Shown: positions 19,366 to 28,157 of the stretch, piece by piece
Numbering within the stretch: position 1 is the first letter of the stretch
Layout: every line of letters begins with the position of its first letter
Assembly (NCBI GenBank): GCA_963805445.1
Contig: CAWDUI010000054.1
Span: forward strand, 372,001 to 436,000
Length of the DNA: 64,000 nt
Reading direction: 5' to 3'
Source: JAENVT01 sp963805445
Lineage (GTDB): Bacteria; Actinomycetota; Acidimicrobiia; Acidimicrobiales; Ilumatobacteraceae
Translations under genes and position numbers: made by a program
Notes under the pieces: generated by a model
What the model was told of the DNA's origin: nothing
The model's database searches: none
The model's input: only the letters and a program-made list of their open reading frames with translations

Positions 19366-19841
19366 GCCCCCGCACCACGACGACCACTGCCACGCTGCCG
19401 CCGCCGCGGCGACGCAACTGGGGTGCTGTGGCATTGTTGGTCGTGGTGCTGATTGCCGGTGGAGTCGTCGTGACGAAGTTCCTCACGTCGGCGATCGACT
19501 TCTATTGCAACGTCGACGAGGTCGGCCACAAGAGCGGCTGCGAGGCCGGTCGGCGGCTGCGCATCCAGGGCACGGTCGAGGAAGGCACCGTGAAGAAGGA
19601 CGGTGCCGTCACCGACTTCGTGATCGGCTTCAACGGGGTGACCAGGCAGGTGCACTACGAGGGCGATCCCGGCGGCCTGTTCCAGGAGTGCATCCCGGTC
19701 GTCGTCCACGGCACGCTCGACTCGGCCGGAGTGTTCGAGGGCGACAAGCTCGAGGTCAAGCACAGCAACGAGTACGCGGCCAAGAACCCAGATCGCCTCG
19801 ACCCCTCGAAGTCAGCGGCATGTTCGCAAGCCCAAGCCTGA
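19356..19841 (+). CDS. ccmE: CcmE, heme chaperone with two-cysteine insertion
   Basis: 161 aa from a GTG at 19356, overlapping ccmD. One N-terminal anchor helix (about 22-44), then an OB-fold domain with GRRLRIQGTV and FVIGFNG. The heme-binding motif HxxxY is present as KHSNEY near residue 131, so this is the histidine type, not the CxxxY variant of archaea and some other bacteria. Odd: directly after the helix, where the family usually reads FYxxPSEV, the segment FYCNVDEVGHKSGCEAG carries two extra cysteines 11 residues apart. A further Cys lies near the C-terminus. Confidence 0.82.
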   Translation: MDLSPRTTTTTATLPPPRRRNWGAVALLVVVLIAGGVVVTKFLTSAIDFYCNVDEVGHKSGCEAGRRLRIQGTVEEGTVKKDGAVTDFVIGFNGVTRQVHYEGDPGGLFQECIPVVVHGTLDSAGVFEGDKLEVKHSNEYAAKNPDRLDPSKSAACSQAQA

Positions 19842-21799
19842 ACGGGCTCATCGGGCACGCTGCCCTCGTGATCGGTCTGGCGGCCAGCGCCTTCGGCGCG
19901 CTCGGGTTGACCATCGCGACGGTCACCGGCGACCGGCGGTTGCTTCGTTCGATCTCCAACTATGCATGGATGTCGTTGGTCGGCGCGGTCGTCGCGGTCG
20001 CGATCATGGAGCGGGCGCTGATCACGCGCGACTTCTCGCTCGCCTACATCCAGCAGGTCGGCTCGCGCGACACACCGGTGCTGTTCAACGTCACCGCCCT
20101 GTGGAGCGCACTGGAAGGCAGCATCTTGCTGTGGCTGATGATCCTGGCGATCTACACCGCCGTCATCATGCGCCGCAACCGGCGACGCCTCGACGATCCG
20201 CTGGTGGCGTGGGCGCTGGTGGTGATGTTCGTGGTCACGGCGTTCTTCTTCCTGCTGTCGTTCGGACCGATCGACGCGTTCAAGTCCGGCCCGATCCCCG
20301 ACTTCAACCGCTGCTGCCTGGGCCCCAACCCGCTGCTGCAGAACCACATCCTGGTGCTCTTCCACCCACCGATCCTCTACCTCGGCTTCGTCGGGTTCAC
20401 CGTGCCGTTCGCCTTCGCGATCGCCGCGCTGATCACCGGGCGGGTCGGCGAGGGCTGGCTGGTGGCCACGCGCCGGTGGGCGCTGTACGCATGGGGGTTC
20501 TTGACCGTCGGCATCCTGCTCGGCGGGTGGTGGAGCTACGAGGTGCTCGGCTGGGGCGGGGTGTGGGGCTGGGACCCGGTCGAGAACGCCAGCTTCCTGC
20601 CGTGGCTCACCGGCACCGCGTACCTGCACTCCGTGCTCGTGCAGGAGCGCCGGGGCATGTTGCGGGTGTGGAACATCAGCTTGCTGGTGGCCACCTTCTC
20701 GCTGACGATCCTCGGCACGTTCATCACCCGCAGCGGCGTGCTGCAGAGCGTGCACGCCTTCAGCAACGGCACGATCGGTCCGTACCTGCTCGGGTTCTTC
20801 GGCGTGATCGTGGCCGTCTCGTTGGGATTGATCGCATGGCGCGGCGACCGGCTGCGATCACCGGGGGCGATCGACTCACCCCTGTCGCGTGAGGGCGCGT
20901 TCCTGGCGAACAACGTGATCTTCACCGTGTTCGCGTTCATCGTGTTGCTGGGCACGGTGTTCCCGCTGATCGTCGAGGCCTTGCAGGATCGACAGATCGC
21001 CGTCGGCCCACCCTTCTTCGACCGGTTGTCGATGCCGATCGGGATCACGCTGCTGTTCCTGATGGCCGTGGCCCCGGTGTTGCCGTGGCGCAAGGCCAGC
21101 ACGGAGTTGCTGCGCGACCGGTTGTTCTGGCCGGCGTGGTGCGGCGCGGGTGCGTTGGCCGTGACGGTGCTGGTGGGGGCCGACGGGTTCGCCCCGTTGC
21201 TGGCCTTCTTCCTCGGCGGCTTCGCCGGCGGCGCAGCGTTGCGCCAACTGCTGCTGGCATTGCGCCGGCAGGGCTGGCGTGGCCTGATCGGCCGGGCCAA
21301 CGGCGGCATGGTCGTGCACCTCGGCGTGATCATCATCGCGATCGCGTTGGCCGCATCGAACAGCTACACGAGGGTGGCCGAGTTCACCCTGCAGCCGGGG
21401 GTGCCCGTGTCGTACGGCGGTCATTCCTTCGAGTTGGTGCGGTTGCAGCAGTTCACCGATGCCCGCTCGACGGGTGTGAAGGCGCTGATCAAGATCGACG
21501 GCGGGCAGGCCTACGCCCCAGCCATCACGACGTTCACCAACTTCGGCACCAAGGTGCCAACGCCGAGCGTTCGTAACAGCGTGTTCAACGACTTGTACCT
21601 CACGCTCGAGCCCAGCGTGCGGTTCGACGGCACCGAGGCGCCGGTCAAGATCTTCATCAAGCCGTTGGTCGTCTGGCTGTGGATCGGTGGAATGCTGATG
21701 GCGGCCGGCACCGTGCTGGCCGGGTTCCCGGGCCGCCGCCGGCGCGTGCCGACCGACCCCGTTTCCGCCCCCATCGAACTCGAGTCCGCCGGTGTCTGA
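19820..21799 (+). CDS. ccmF: CcmF, cytochrome c heme lyase subunit
   Basis: 659 aa, about 15 membrane helices, full length for CcmF. The WWD domain GWGGVWGWDPVENASFLPWL is present with the flanking NHILVLFHPPILYLG and HSVLVQERRGMLRVWN histidines. CcmF attaches heme to apocytochrome c with CcmH. Starts inside the 3' end of ccmE (22-bp overlap). Confidence 0.93.
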   Translation: MFASPSLNGLIGHAALVIGLAASAFGALGLTIATVTGDRRLLRSISNYAWMSLVGAVVAVAIMERALITRDFSLAYIQQVGSRDTPVLFNVTALWSALEGSILLWLMILAIYTAVIMRRNRRRLDDPLVAWALVVMFVVTAFFFLLSFGPIDAFKSGPIPDFNRCCLGPNPLLQNHILVLFHPPILYLGFVGFTVPFAFAIAALITGRVGEGWLVATRRWALYAWGFLTVGILLGGWWSYEVLGWGGVWGWDPVENASFLPWLTGTAYLHSVLVQERRGMLRVWNISLLVATFSLTILGTFITRSGVLQSVHAFSNGTIGPYLLGFFGVIVAVSLGLIAWRGDRLRSPGAIDSPLSREGAFLANNVIFTVFAFIVLLGTVFPLIVEALQDRQIAVGPPFFDRLSMPIGITLLFLMAVAPVLPWRKASTELLRDRLFWPAWCGAGALAVTVLVGADGFAPLLAFFLGGFAGGAALRQLLLALRRQGWRGLIGRANGGMVVHLGVIIIAIALAASNSYTRVAEFTLQPGVPVSYGGHSFELVRLQQFTDARSTGVKALIKIDGGQAYAPAITTFTNFGTKVPTPSVRNSVFNDLYLTLEPSVRFDGTEAPVKIFIKPLVVWLWIGGMLMAAGTVLAGFPGRRRRVPTDPVSAPIELESAGV

Positions 21800-22379
21800 A
21801 CCATCGACGTCCGAGCCGGCAACTGCCCGACGAGGCGGTCGGAGGATGGCTCCGTTCATCTCGCTGGGTGCGGCGGCGGTCCTGGCCGCATTGTTCGTCG
21901 TGCTGGCCAACAGCAAGGCCGACAAGCCCGACGTCACGTCATCGTTCCTGTATGGCAAACCGGCACCGGCGGTCGTCAGCACGACCCTCGACGGCTCGCC
22001 GTTCGATCTCAGCCGGCGCAAGGGCAGCTGGGTCGTGCTCAACTTCTTCCAGTCGACGTGCCTGCCGTGCAAGGCCGAGCACCCCGAGCTGGTCGCGTTC
22101 GCCGCCCAGCAGGCGGGCATCGCCGACGGCGCCGAGCTGTACACGGTGATCAAGGACGACCCCGATGCGGCCGTCGCCCGGTGGTTCGCGGACAATGGCG
22201 GCGATTGGCCGATCGTCAAGGACGACGACGGTGCGATTGCCACTGCGTTCGGCGTCGCCAAGGTTCCCGAGACGTGGATCATCGATCCGTCGGGTGTGGT
22301 CGTCGGTCGGATCGCGACCACGATCACCGCCGACTTCCTGGCGACGGATCTGCAGCAGCTTCGCCAGGCCTACGGATGA
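21792..22379 (+). CDS. ccmG: CcmG/DsbE-like thiol-disulfide oxidoreductase
   Basis: 195 aa from a GTG overlapping ccmF. A short cytoplasmic part, an anchor helix (about 19-40) and a thioredoxin fold with active site FFQSTCLPCKAEHP (CLPC) and the cis-proline region AKVPETWIID. It reduces the CXXCH cysteines of apocytochrome c outside the membrane. The TlpA/ResA family is an equivalent description. The CcdA-type electron donor it would need is not in the window. Confidence 0.85.
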   Translation: MSEPSTSEPATARRGGRRMAPFISLGAAAVLAALFVVLANSKADKPDVTSSFLYGKPAPAVVSTTLDGSPFDLSRRKGSWVVLNFFQSTCLPCKAEHPELVAFAAQQAGIADGAELYTVIKDDPDAAVARWFADNGGDWPIVKDDDGAIATAFGVAKVPETWIIDPSGVVVGRIATTITADFLATDLQQLRQAYG

Positions 22380-22870
22380 CGCGTTCGTTGAAGAGTTGGC
22401 CGAGCTGGGTCCTGCTGGTGCTGGTCGTCGGTGGTCTGCTGGCCGTCGGTGCGGCGCGCGATGCCGCGCCGCGGTCGCCCAAGGAGCGCGTCGAGGAGAT
22501 CAGCAAGCGTCTGGCCTGCCCGATCTGCGACGGCGAGAGCGTGTTCGAGTCGCGCAACGCGGACTCGCAGGCGATCCGCATCGAGATCGCCCGGCAGGTC
22601 GACACCGGCACCGTCAGCGATGACCAGATCATCAACTTCATCGAGCAACGCTTCGGCAGCAAGGTGCTGCTGGTGCCGCGTGCTTCCGGCATCGACGCGC
22701 TGGTCTGGGCCCTGCCGGTCGCCGCGTTGGTCTGCGCGCTCGTCGGCCTCGGGTTCGCCTTCCACCGCTGGAAGATCGCTGCCGACACGATCCCCGACGA
22801 CGCCGACCGAGAGCTCGTCGCGGCGGCGTTGGCGGGTGATGCGGACATCGGCGAGGGCGACGGGTCGTGA
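22376..22870 (+). CDS. ccmH: CcmH/CycL-like apocytochrome thiol oxidoreductase
   Basis: 164 aa. N-terminal signal or anchor segment, then the CcmH core with RLACPICDGESVFES (redox motif CPIC) and the helix IRIEIARQVDTGTVSDDQII. The family's GSKVLLVPRASGI-like end is followed by a second membrane helix. Holds reduced apocytochrome for the CcmF lyase. Four-base overlaps at both ends. Confidence 0.88.
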   Translation: MTRSLKSWPSWVLLVLVVGGLLAVGAARDAAPRSPKERVEEISKRLACPICDGESVFESRNADSQAIRIEIARQVDTGTVSDDQIINFIEQRFGSKVLLVPRASGIDALVWALPVAALVCALVGLGFAFHRWKIAADTIPDDADRELVAAALAGDADIGEGDGS

Positions 22871-23598
22871 ATCCGGATCAGCTCGCCGAGCTCGAGGAGC
22901 AGCGCCGGTTCCTGTTGCGCTCGATCACCGATCTCGACCGCGAGCATCACTACGGCGACGTCGACGACCACGACTACCAGACCTTGCGCGACGGCTACAC
23001 CGCACGAGCAGCGACGGTCCTGCGGGCGATCGAGGCGGGGCACGAGGCCACCAACGGAGTGCCCCGCACCCGTCGGCCCCGCGTTCTGGCAGCGTGGATC
23101 ATCGGTACCTTGGCCGTCGCCTCGCTGGCCGGCTGGTTGGTGGCCCACACGTCCGGCCAGCGACTTCCGGGCCAATCGATCACCGGTGGCCTGCCCGGTG
23201 ACGAGGTGGCGCAGAAGCTGGCCGAAGCCCGCCAGTTCCTCAACGTCGATGCGCAGCAGGCGATCAGCCGGTACCAGCAGGTGCTCGAGCTCGACCCGAA
23301 GAACGCCGAGGCCATGACATACACCGGCTGGCTGATCGCCCAGAGCGGGCCGACGGCGGCGCCGGCGGGTGCCGAGATCTTGCGCAACGCCATCACGCTC
23401 GATCCGACCTACGCCGATCCGCACTGCTTCTTGGCCATCACCTCGGCCAACTTCTTGCAACCCGCCGACACCGCCACGGCGCGGACCGAGGCCCAGGCCT
23501 GCCTCGACAACAACCCGCCGTCACAGATGATCGCCCTGATCCAGGGCTTCATCGACAAACTCGACATCGAGACGACGACGACGTCGCCTGCCGGTTAG
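22867..23598 (+). CDS. ccmI: CcmI/CycH-like TPR membrane protein
   Basis: 243 aa from a GTG overlapping ccmH. The N-terminal EEQRRFLLRSITDLDREHHYGDVDD stretch resembles the start of CcmI proteins. One membrane helix at about residues 76-97, then TPR-like helices (ARQFLNVDAQQAISRYQQVL and following) facing out. CcmI chaperones apocytochrome c to the lyase. Last gene of the operon; its stop overlaps the end of the convergent SixA gene by 4 bp. Confidence 0.72.
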   Translation: MNPDQLAELEEQRRFLLRSITDLDREHHYGDVDDHDYQTLRDGYTARAATVLRAIEAGHEATNGVPRTRRPRVLAAWIIGTLAVASLAGWLVAHTSGQRLPGQSITGGLPGDEVAQKLAEARQFLNVDAQQAISRYQQVLELDPKNAEAMTYTGWLIAQSGPTAAPAGAEILRNAITLDPTYADPHCFLAITSANFLQPADTATARTEAQACLDNNPPSQMIALIQGFIDKLDIETTTTSPAG

Positions 23599-24068
23599 CG
23601 GCTGCTTCCGTCGGGCGGAGGCCAGGCTTCGGCCGTCACGAACTCGCCCCGGTCATCTCGTTGCAGCACCCACACGCTGCCCTTGCGCCACTCCGGGGCC
23701 GACACGAATTCGCACCCCCGTCGCTCGAGCGCGCTGATCGTCTCGGGGATCACATCGCCGTGGCTGCAGACCACGCTGGCATCGGGCAGCGTCGACAACA
23801 GATCCAACACACCGACGAAGCTGCGTCCCTCGCTGAGGCAGACATCGGTCTCGACCGTGGTATCGACTGCCGTTGCGGTCGGCTGCAGTGTCTGGATGCA
23901 GCGCACGTAGGGGCTGCTGATCAGCGTGGTCACCCCGAGCGTTGCAAAGCGAGCGGCGAGCAGGTCGGCTTGGCGTCGCCCGGATGCGCTGAGGGGTCGC
24001 AGCCGGTCGTCGCCGCTGAAGTCGTGACGACTTCCGGCTTTGGCGTGGCGCACCAGGTACAGCATCAC
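23595..24068 (-). CDS. sixA: SixA-type phosphohistidine/histidine phosphatase
   Basis: 157 aa of the histidine phosphatase superfamily. Catalytic RHG-type motif LVRHAKAG at residues 5-12 with His 8, second His in CSHGDV (about residue 105). The short SixA form lacks extra domains. SixA dephosphorylates phosphohistidine proteins in Escherichia coli; the target here is unknown. Starts overlapping the stop of the DUF4328-like gene, so the two are co-transcribed. Confidence 0.78.
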   Translation of the reverse strand: MMLYLVRHAKAGSRHDFSGDDRLRPLSASGRRQADLLAARFATLGVTTLISSPYVRCIQTLQPTATAVDTTVETDVCLSEGRSFVGVLDLLSTLPDASVVCSHGDVIPETISALERRGCEFVSAPEWRKGSVWVLQRDDRGEFVTAEAWPPPDGSSR

Positions 24069-24817
24069 GCCTCGCTGGTGGCAACCATGTGCCGTGCCGA
24101 GAGGCGTCGAACCAGCACGAGGAACACCGCCGTCGCCGCGATTGACAGCACTTGGAAGACGACGCTGCTCCCGACGTAGTCGTGCGTGCGTCGGGCCAGC
24201 GCCCGTGTGCTCTTGTCGGAGCGAAGCTCAGTGGCGAACTGACCGTTCGAGCTCAGTGCGAAGATGGGCAGCAGGCCGTAGAGAACCCACCACCACGTGA
24301 TGATGTGTGGCACGCGGCCCCTCTTCCACGCCGGGTCGCCGCGGACGAGGTCGGGGTCCGATCCTCTCCAGAGCTCCTTGAACATCAGCCACGGCACGGC
24401 GTACACGACACACGGCGGCACGAACCATCCTCCGATGCCCCAACCCGGAACCCACGTCTGTCCCGGGCGACCCAGCACACGCAGGTTCGCCGACATCCGG
24501 TACATCCAGATCATCGTCAGCACGGCGATGGGGATGACGAGCAGCGCCGAGCCGACGCCGACCCCGAGCTTCGTCGAGTCCTTGAAGCTCTGTTCACTGA
24601 TCGTGCCGTCGAGGTACTTCTGCGCCTGGCTGGCCAGCCGGAGGAGATCGAAGATGCCGAGGAGCTGCAACGGCAGGTAGATCCACAGCAGCACGACCAT
24701 CGCTTTGCTGATCCGGCGAATCGAGCGGATCGCGCCTGACTGGGCGTCGGTGGCGCCGTAGGCGATGTAGCCGGGCGGCGGCGACATCGGTGGCGGCGGA
24801 GGTGGCATGCTGCTCAT
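24065..24817 (-). CDS. DUF4328-type membrane protein
   Basis: 250 aa. A Pro-rich cytoplasmic head (residues 1-16), then about five membrane helices. The blocks MIWMYRMSANLRVLG and PGWGIGGWFVPPCVVY are typical of DUF4328 proteins in actinobacteria, whose function is unknown. A TACGCT box on the minus strand lies 8 nt before the ATG and no Shine-Dalgarno is seen. Confidence 0.72.
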   Translation of the reverse strand: MSSMPPPPPPMSPPPGYIAYGATDAQSGAIRSIRRISKAMVVLLWIYLPLQLLGIFDLLRLASQAQKYLDGTISEQSFKDSTKLGVGVGSALLVIPIAVLTMIWMYRMSANLRVLGRPGQTWVPGWGIGGWFVPPCVVYAVPWLMFKELWRGSDPDLVRGDPAWKRGRVPHIITWWWVLYGLLPIFALSSNGQFATELRSDKSTRALARRTHDYVGSSVVFQVLSIAATAVFLVLVRRLSARHMVATSEA

Positions 24818-24873
24818 CGGCCGCCAGCGTACGCGCGGGTGTAACGGTGGCGCACTTGGGCACACTATGAGGT

Positions 24874-25485
24874 ATGGGCTTTTTCGACCGGAACCGGAAA
24901 GAGCTGATCGAGAAGGGCTACAACCCAGATCGTCTGCCTCCGGGGCAATACCTGACCGACCGCTTCCCAGTGCTCCACGTCGGCGATGTGCCGACCTACG
25001 CACCTGGTGAATGGAACCTGACGATCAATGGCCTGGTCGACCGGCCGTTCACCGTCGACCTCGCCGAATTGAAGGCAATGCCGTCGGTGACCCTCACGTT
25101 CGACATCCATTGCGTCACGAAGTGGAGCAAGTTCGACACCTCATGGACCGGCGTGCGCGTGCGTGATCTGTTCGAGCGTGCCGGTGTGCAGGCAGGCGCG
25201 ACGCATGTGATGGAGCACGCCGAGTTCGGCTACACCACCAACATCCCGCTGGCCGACATCACCACCGACGAGGCCATCGTCGCCTACGCGTTCGAGGGCG
25301 ACGACATCGAGCCGATACACGGCGGCCCGGTGCGCATCGTCGTGCCCCACCTGTACTTCTGGAAGAGCGCCAAGTGGGTGCGCTCGCTGGAGCTCCGCGA
25401 CAGCGACGAGCCCGGCTTCTGGGAGCGCAACGGCTACCACATGTACGGCGACCCCTTCGTCGAGCAGCGCCACTGGGGCGACTAG
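24874..25485 (+). CDS. Sulfite oxidase-like molybdopterin oxidoreductase
   Basis: 203 aa, one oxidoreductase molybdopterin-binding domain. The molybdenum-ligand cysteine sits in DIHCVTKWSKFDTSW (about residue 74) and the cofactor contacts in GGPVRIVVPHLYFWKSAKWV. It resembles YedY/MsrP catalytic domains and stand-alone actinobacterial sulfite oxidase-like proteins, but has no twin-arginine signal, so it is probably cytoplasmic. Substrate unknown. The start is preceded by GAGG only one base away, so how it initiates is unclear. Confidence 0.8.
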   Translation: MGFFDRNRKELIEKGYNPDRLPPGQYLTDRFPVLHVGDVPTYAPGEWNLTINGLVDRPFTVDLAELKAMPSVTLTFDIHCVTKWSKFDTSWTGVRVRDLFERAGVQAGATHVMEHAEFGYTTNIPLADITTDEAIVAYAFEGDDIEPIHGGPVRIVVPHLYFWKSAKWVRSLELRDSDEPGFWERNGYHMYGDPFVEQRHWGD

Positions 25486-25740
25486 CGACGCTCCGCCAAC
25501 ATTGTCCTGCGACAGTGTCGAGCGGACAATCCACGGATACAGATCGCCGGCTCGGCGAGCAGTTCTCCACCCCGGGTCGGGCGCGATTTCGGTACCCCCA
25601 ATACGGAATCGAACCCGCTGAGCCTGGTTAGGCGAGGTGATGGATCCGCCGCTCTCCAGAGCCTCCGACGGGTATGTCTCGCCGGCCTCAAAGCCGCCGT
25701 GGTGGATCGACCCATCGCGGAGGCGCTTCCGACGAGTGAG

Positions 25741-26559
25741 TCAGAGCTGCCCCTCCCGGTCCCCACCTACGAGGAACGCTGTGAGGCGATCGAAGGTTTG
25801 TTGCCAGCCGAGTTGGACTCCGGCGAGCGCTGCATTCGCACCTGGTGCTACTTGCGTGATGGCGATGCTCATGGCGATAGTCGTGATCTCGTCCGTCGCA
25901 GTGAAGGTGACGTCATGCGCCGCAGCGAACAGCGGCGCGCCGGTGTCGTCGAGTGGTGCGAGTTCGAAGCGGAGTCTGCGCTGGGGTTGCAGGTCGACGA
26001 AGGTGCCTGCCGCCGTGTACTCGGCCCCGTCCGCTTCGCGCAACACGATTCGGAGCGTTCCGCCGGGCACCGCCCGAATCACACACCTCGCGACCGAGAA
26101 GTGCTCGGGCGCCCACCACCGGCGGACCATTGCTGCTGTGGTCCACGCCCGCCAGGCGCGCTCGACGGGAACGGCAGCGTCGCACAACACGTGAATGATG
26201 CGATCCGCCGCGACCCCAGCCGCGACACGGGCATCCTCCGCGTCGATCGCTTCGCCGTAGCGCTCCACGACCGAGTCGGATCGATTCGACTCGGCCAGGG
26301 TCTCCAGCCGGCCTGCCAGGCGGCGCAACGTGTCAGGACGGATGGTCGCCACTCTGCGCCGTCCGAGGCGATGTACCGTGATCAGCTCAGCGACAGCAAG
26401 AGTCTGGAGATGCTTGGTGGTCTGGGGCTGCAACGCACCGAGCAACTCAGCGACCTCGCCAACGGTGCGCGGCGCCTCAGCGAGCAGCTCGACGATCCGG
26501 AACCTCGTCGGCTCGCAGAGTACGGCCATCACCTCTCGATCATCCATGAGGCACATCAT
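25741..26559 (-). CDS. ArsR-family regulator fused to an AHSA1/SRPBCC domain
   Basis: About 272 aa. Residues 1-90 are an ArsR winged helix (LCEPTRFRIVELLAEAPRTV, then KHLQTLAVAELITVHRLGRR). Residues about 125-265 are an AHSA1-type SRPBCC domain (VERAWRAWTTAAMVRRWWAP, then GWQQTFDRLTAFL). No metal-site cysteines are seen in the DNA-binding part, so the SRPBCC domain is the probable sensor. Divergent from a lone AHSA1 gene with a perfect palindrome between, so it likely represses that gene and itself. Start among ATG 26559, 26556 and 26547 is not resolved. Confidence 0.78.
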   Translation of the reverse strand: MMCLMDDREVMAVLCEPTRFRIVELLAEAPRTVGEVAELLGALQPQTTKHLQTLAVAELITVHRLGRRRVATIRPDTLRRLAGRLETLAESNRSDSVVERYGEAIDAEDARVAAGVAADRIIHVLCDAAVPVERAWRAWTTAAMVRRWWAPEHFSVARCVIRAVPGGTLRIVLREADGAEYTAAGTFVDLQPQRRLRFELAPLDDTGAPLFAAAHDVTFTATDEITTIAMSIAITQVAPGANAALAGVQLGWQQTFDRLTAFLVGGDREGQL

Positions 26560-26568
26560 GCTCCACTC

Positions 26569-26598
26569 TTGACATATTCGTCTAGACGAATATATGCT
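26569..26598 (+). promoter_or_regulatory. Promoter with embedded ArsR operator and leaderless start
   Basis: -35 TTGACA (26569-26574), 18-bp spacer, -10 TATGCT (26593-26598), then 6 nt to the ATG at 26605. The perfect 20-bp palindrome ATATTCGTCTAGACGAATAT (26574-26593) fills the spacer and touches both hexamers. A dimer bound here would block polymerase directly. It also lies just upstream of the divergent arsR-like gene. Confidence 0.75.
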
Positions 26599-26604
26599 CG
26601 AAGC

Positions 26605-27108
26605 ATGAACTCCACGAATGAGACCGACATGACCGAGACCATCAGGCGTACGATCGACGCCGCTCCCGAGCGGGTCTGGGAGCTCTGGACGACCGCCGCT
26701 GGCATCGCTCAGTGGTGGGCACCCGATGGATTCACGACCACCGTGCAACGGCTCGATCTCGTACCCGGCGGCGAGCTCATCTACACGATGACGGCCACGG
26801 ACCCAGAGCAGATCGCGTTCATGCAGCAGCACGGCATGCCGCTTGCAACCGAATCCCACAAGCGCTTCGCTGAGATCGACGCACCGAACCGGCTGTCCTA
26901 CGACTCCGTGATCGACTTCGTTCCCGATCGCGCTCCGTACGTGCAACACACCCTCGTCGAACTCGAGGCAGTCGATGGGGGCACTCGAATCCAGATGACG
27001 ATGCAGCCCCTCCACGACGAGATCTGGACCGAACGTCTCGTCGCCGGCCGGACGAATGAGATCGACAACCTCGCGCAGCTGCTCGCTCAACGATCACGGG
27101 AATCATGA
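26605..27108 (+). CDS. AHSA1/SRPBCC-domain protein
   Basis: 167 aa, a single START-like hydrophobic-cavity domain: APERVWELWTTAAGIAQWWAP opens it and TRIQMTMQPLHDEIWT lies near the end. Members bind hydrophobic ligands or act as polyketide cyclase-like or Hsp90-activator-like proteins; none of these can be chosen. It resembles the sensor half of the neighbouring ArsR fusion, suggesting both see the same ligand. Start at 26605 fits the -10 spacing; an internal ATG at 26629 is an alternative. Confidence 0.78.
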   Translation: MNSTNETDMTETIRRTIDAAPERVWELWTTAAGIAQWWAPDGFTTTVQRLDLVPGGELIYTMTATDPEQIAFMQQHGMPLATESHKRFAEIDAPNRLSYDSVIDFVPDRAPYVQHTLVELEAVDGGTRIQMTMQPLHDEIWTERLVAGRTNEIDNLAQLLAQRSRES

Positions 27109-27163
27109 CCCGCGAGCGTGACTGCGCCTTCGGTTGAAGTTGGGCGGGCGCTGGAGGAGGGTG

Positions 27164-27979
27164 TCAGGCCGATCGGCGCAGGTACGATGCGATCGACTGG
27201 GCGAGACGCTCGGGTTGATCGAAAGGAAGCCCGTGGTCGGCGTTCGAGACCTGCTCGACGCTGACCAGCGGGTTGATGTGGCTGAGTTCCACAGCCAACT
27301 CGAGCGAGACGACCGGTGAGTCGCCGATCACGAGCAGGGTCGGTGCGTCGATCGCACGAACTACGGCACGGAAATCCGGGTTCGGTGGAGCAAGCACACC
27401 GAACGCGCTCAAGGAAGTGTTCAACCGTGCCTCAGCCTGCAATCCGAGGATCTCCGCAGACCGGTGCGGATGCCTGTCCAGTGCGTCTGCTGCGAGCTCG
27501 GACTGCGAGAGACGAAGGGCCCGACGATGCTGATCTGCGATATCGCTCTCCCACACCTGTTGTTGAAGGTCCGGGCTGATGAACGTCGGATCGACAAGGA
27601 CGAGACCTCGCAGATTCCGGCCGCATCGTTGCGCTACCACGGCGGCCGTCATACCCCCCATGGAGTGACCGACCAGGACCGGGGTGGACAGCTGCAGACC
27701 ATCCACGAGCCCAAGAACGTCGTCTGCGAGTTCCTCGTAGCCGTAGCCGGACTGCGGAGCACTCGACTGGCCATGGCCTCTCGCGTCTGGCATGACGACG
27801 TCGAACTCTCCCTCAAGCGCTCGCGCCACCGGCGTCCAGCACACCCCACTGCCCATCAACCCGTGAAGCAGCACGATTGGCGACCCGCTGCCGCCGGTGC
27901 GAACGAAGTGCGTCCGGATCCCGTTCGTCGCACACGTCCCGTCGCTCCACTCGGTCACACGACCATCGTGGCATTGCAT
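27164..27979 (-). CDS. Alpha/beta hydrolase
   Basis: 271 aa (start not certain). IVLLHGLMGSGVCWTP carries the oxyanion-hole HG, the nucleophile Ser is in LVGHSMGGMTAAV, and the catalytic His is in SNADHGLPFDQPE near the C-terminus. Family includes esterases, epoxide hydrolases and dehalogenases; the substrate is not evident. The first 15-20 residues are unlike the family and a GTG seven codons downstream may be the true start. Isolated on its strand. Confidence 0.75.
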   Translation of the reverse strand: MQCHDGRVTEWSDGTCATNGIRTHFVRTGGSGSPIVLLHGLMGSGVCWTPVARALEGEFDVVMPDARGHGQSSAPQSGYGYEELADDVLGLVDGLQLSTPVLVGHSMGGMTAAVVAQRCGRNLRGLVLVDPTFISPDLQQQVWESDIADQHRRALRLSQSELAADALDRHPHRSAEILGLQAEARLNTSLSAFGVLAPPNPDFRAVVRAIDAPTLLVIGDSPVVSLELAVELSHINPLVSVEQVSNADHGLPFDQPERLAQSIASYLRRSA

Positions 27980-28157
27980 GCCGTCACGTCAGCGCACCCT
28001 GCTCTGCGACTCCCGAGCGATACGGCTCGACCTCCAGCGACGGCGGAAGCGGCACATCTGGCGCGGCGTGCGGCGTGCGGGTCGCATGGTCACAGCTGGT
28101 CGAGCGCCGACGCGCGCTGTCGCCGAGGCCCAGTGGCCGATCTGAGAGAATGGGAAT

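Noticed and set aside
25590..25620. tRNA 3'-end-like sequence on the minus strand (GGTTCGATTCC followed by a GGGGG acceptor-like end)
   Set aside because: The T-stem does not pair beyond two bases, no matching 5' acceptor or anticodon arm lies upstream, and there is no CCA.
25620..25640. DtxR/IdeR-like box (GGTTAGGC)
   Set aside because: Only about 8 bases fit the 19-bp consensus and there is no second arm; chance match.
27107..27163. Hairpin terminator between the AHSA1 gene and the alpha/beta hydrolase
   Set aside because: Only a weak GCGCC/GGGCGC pairing with a long loop; not convincing.
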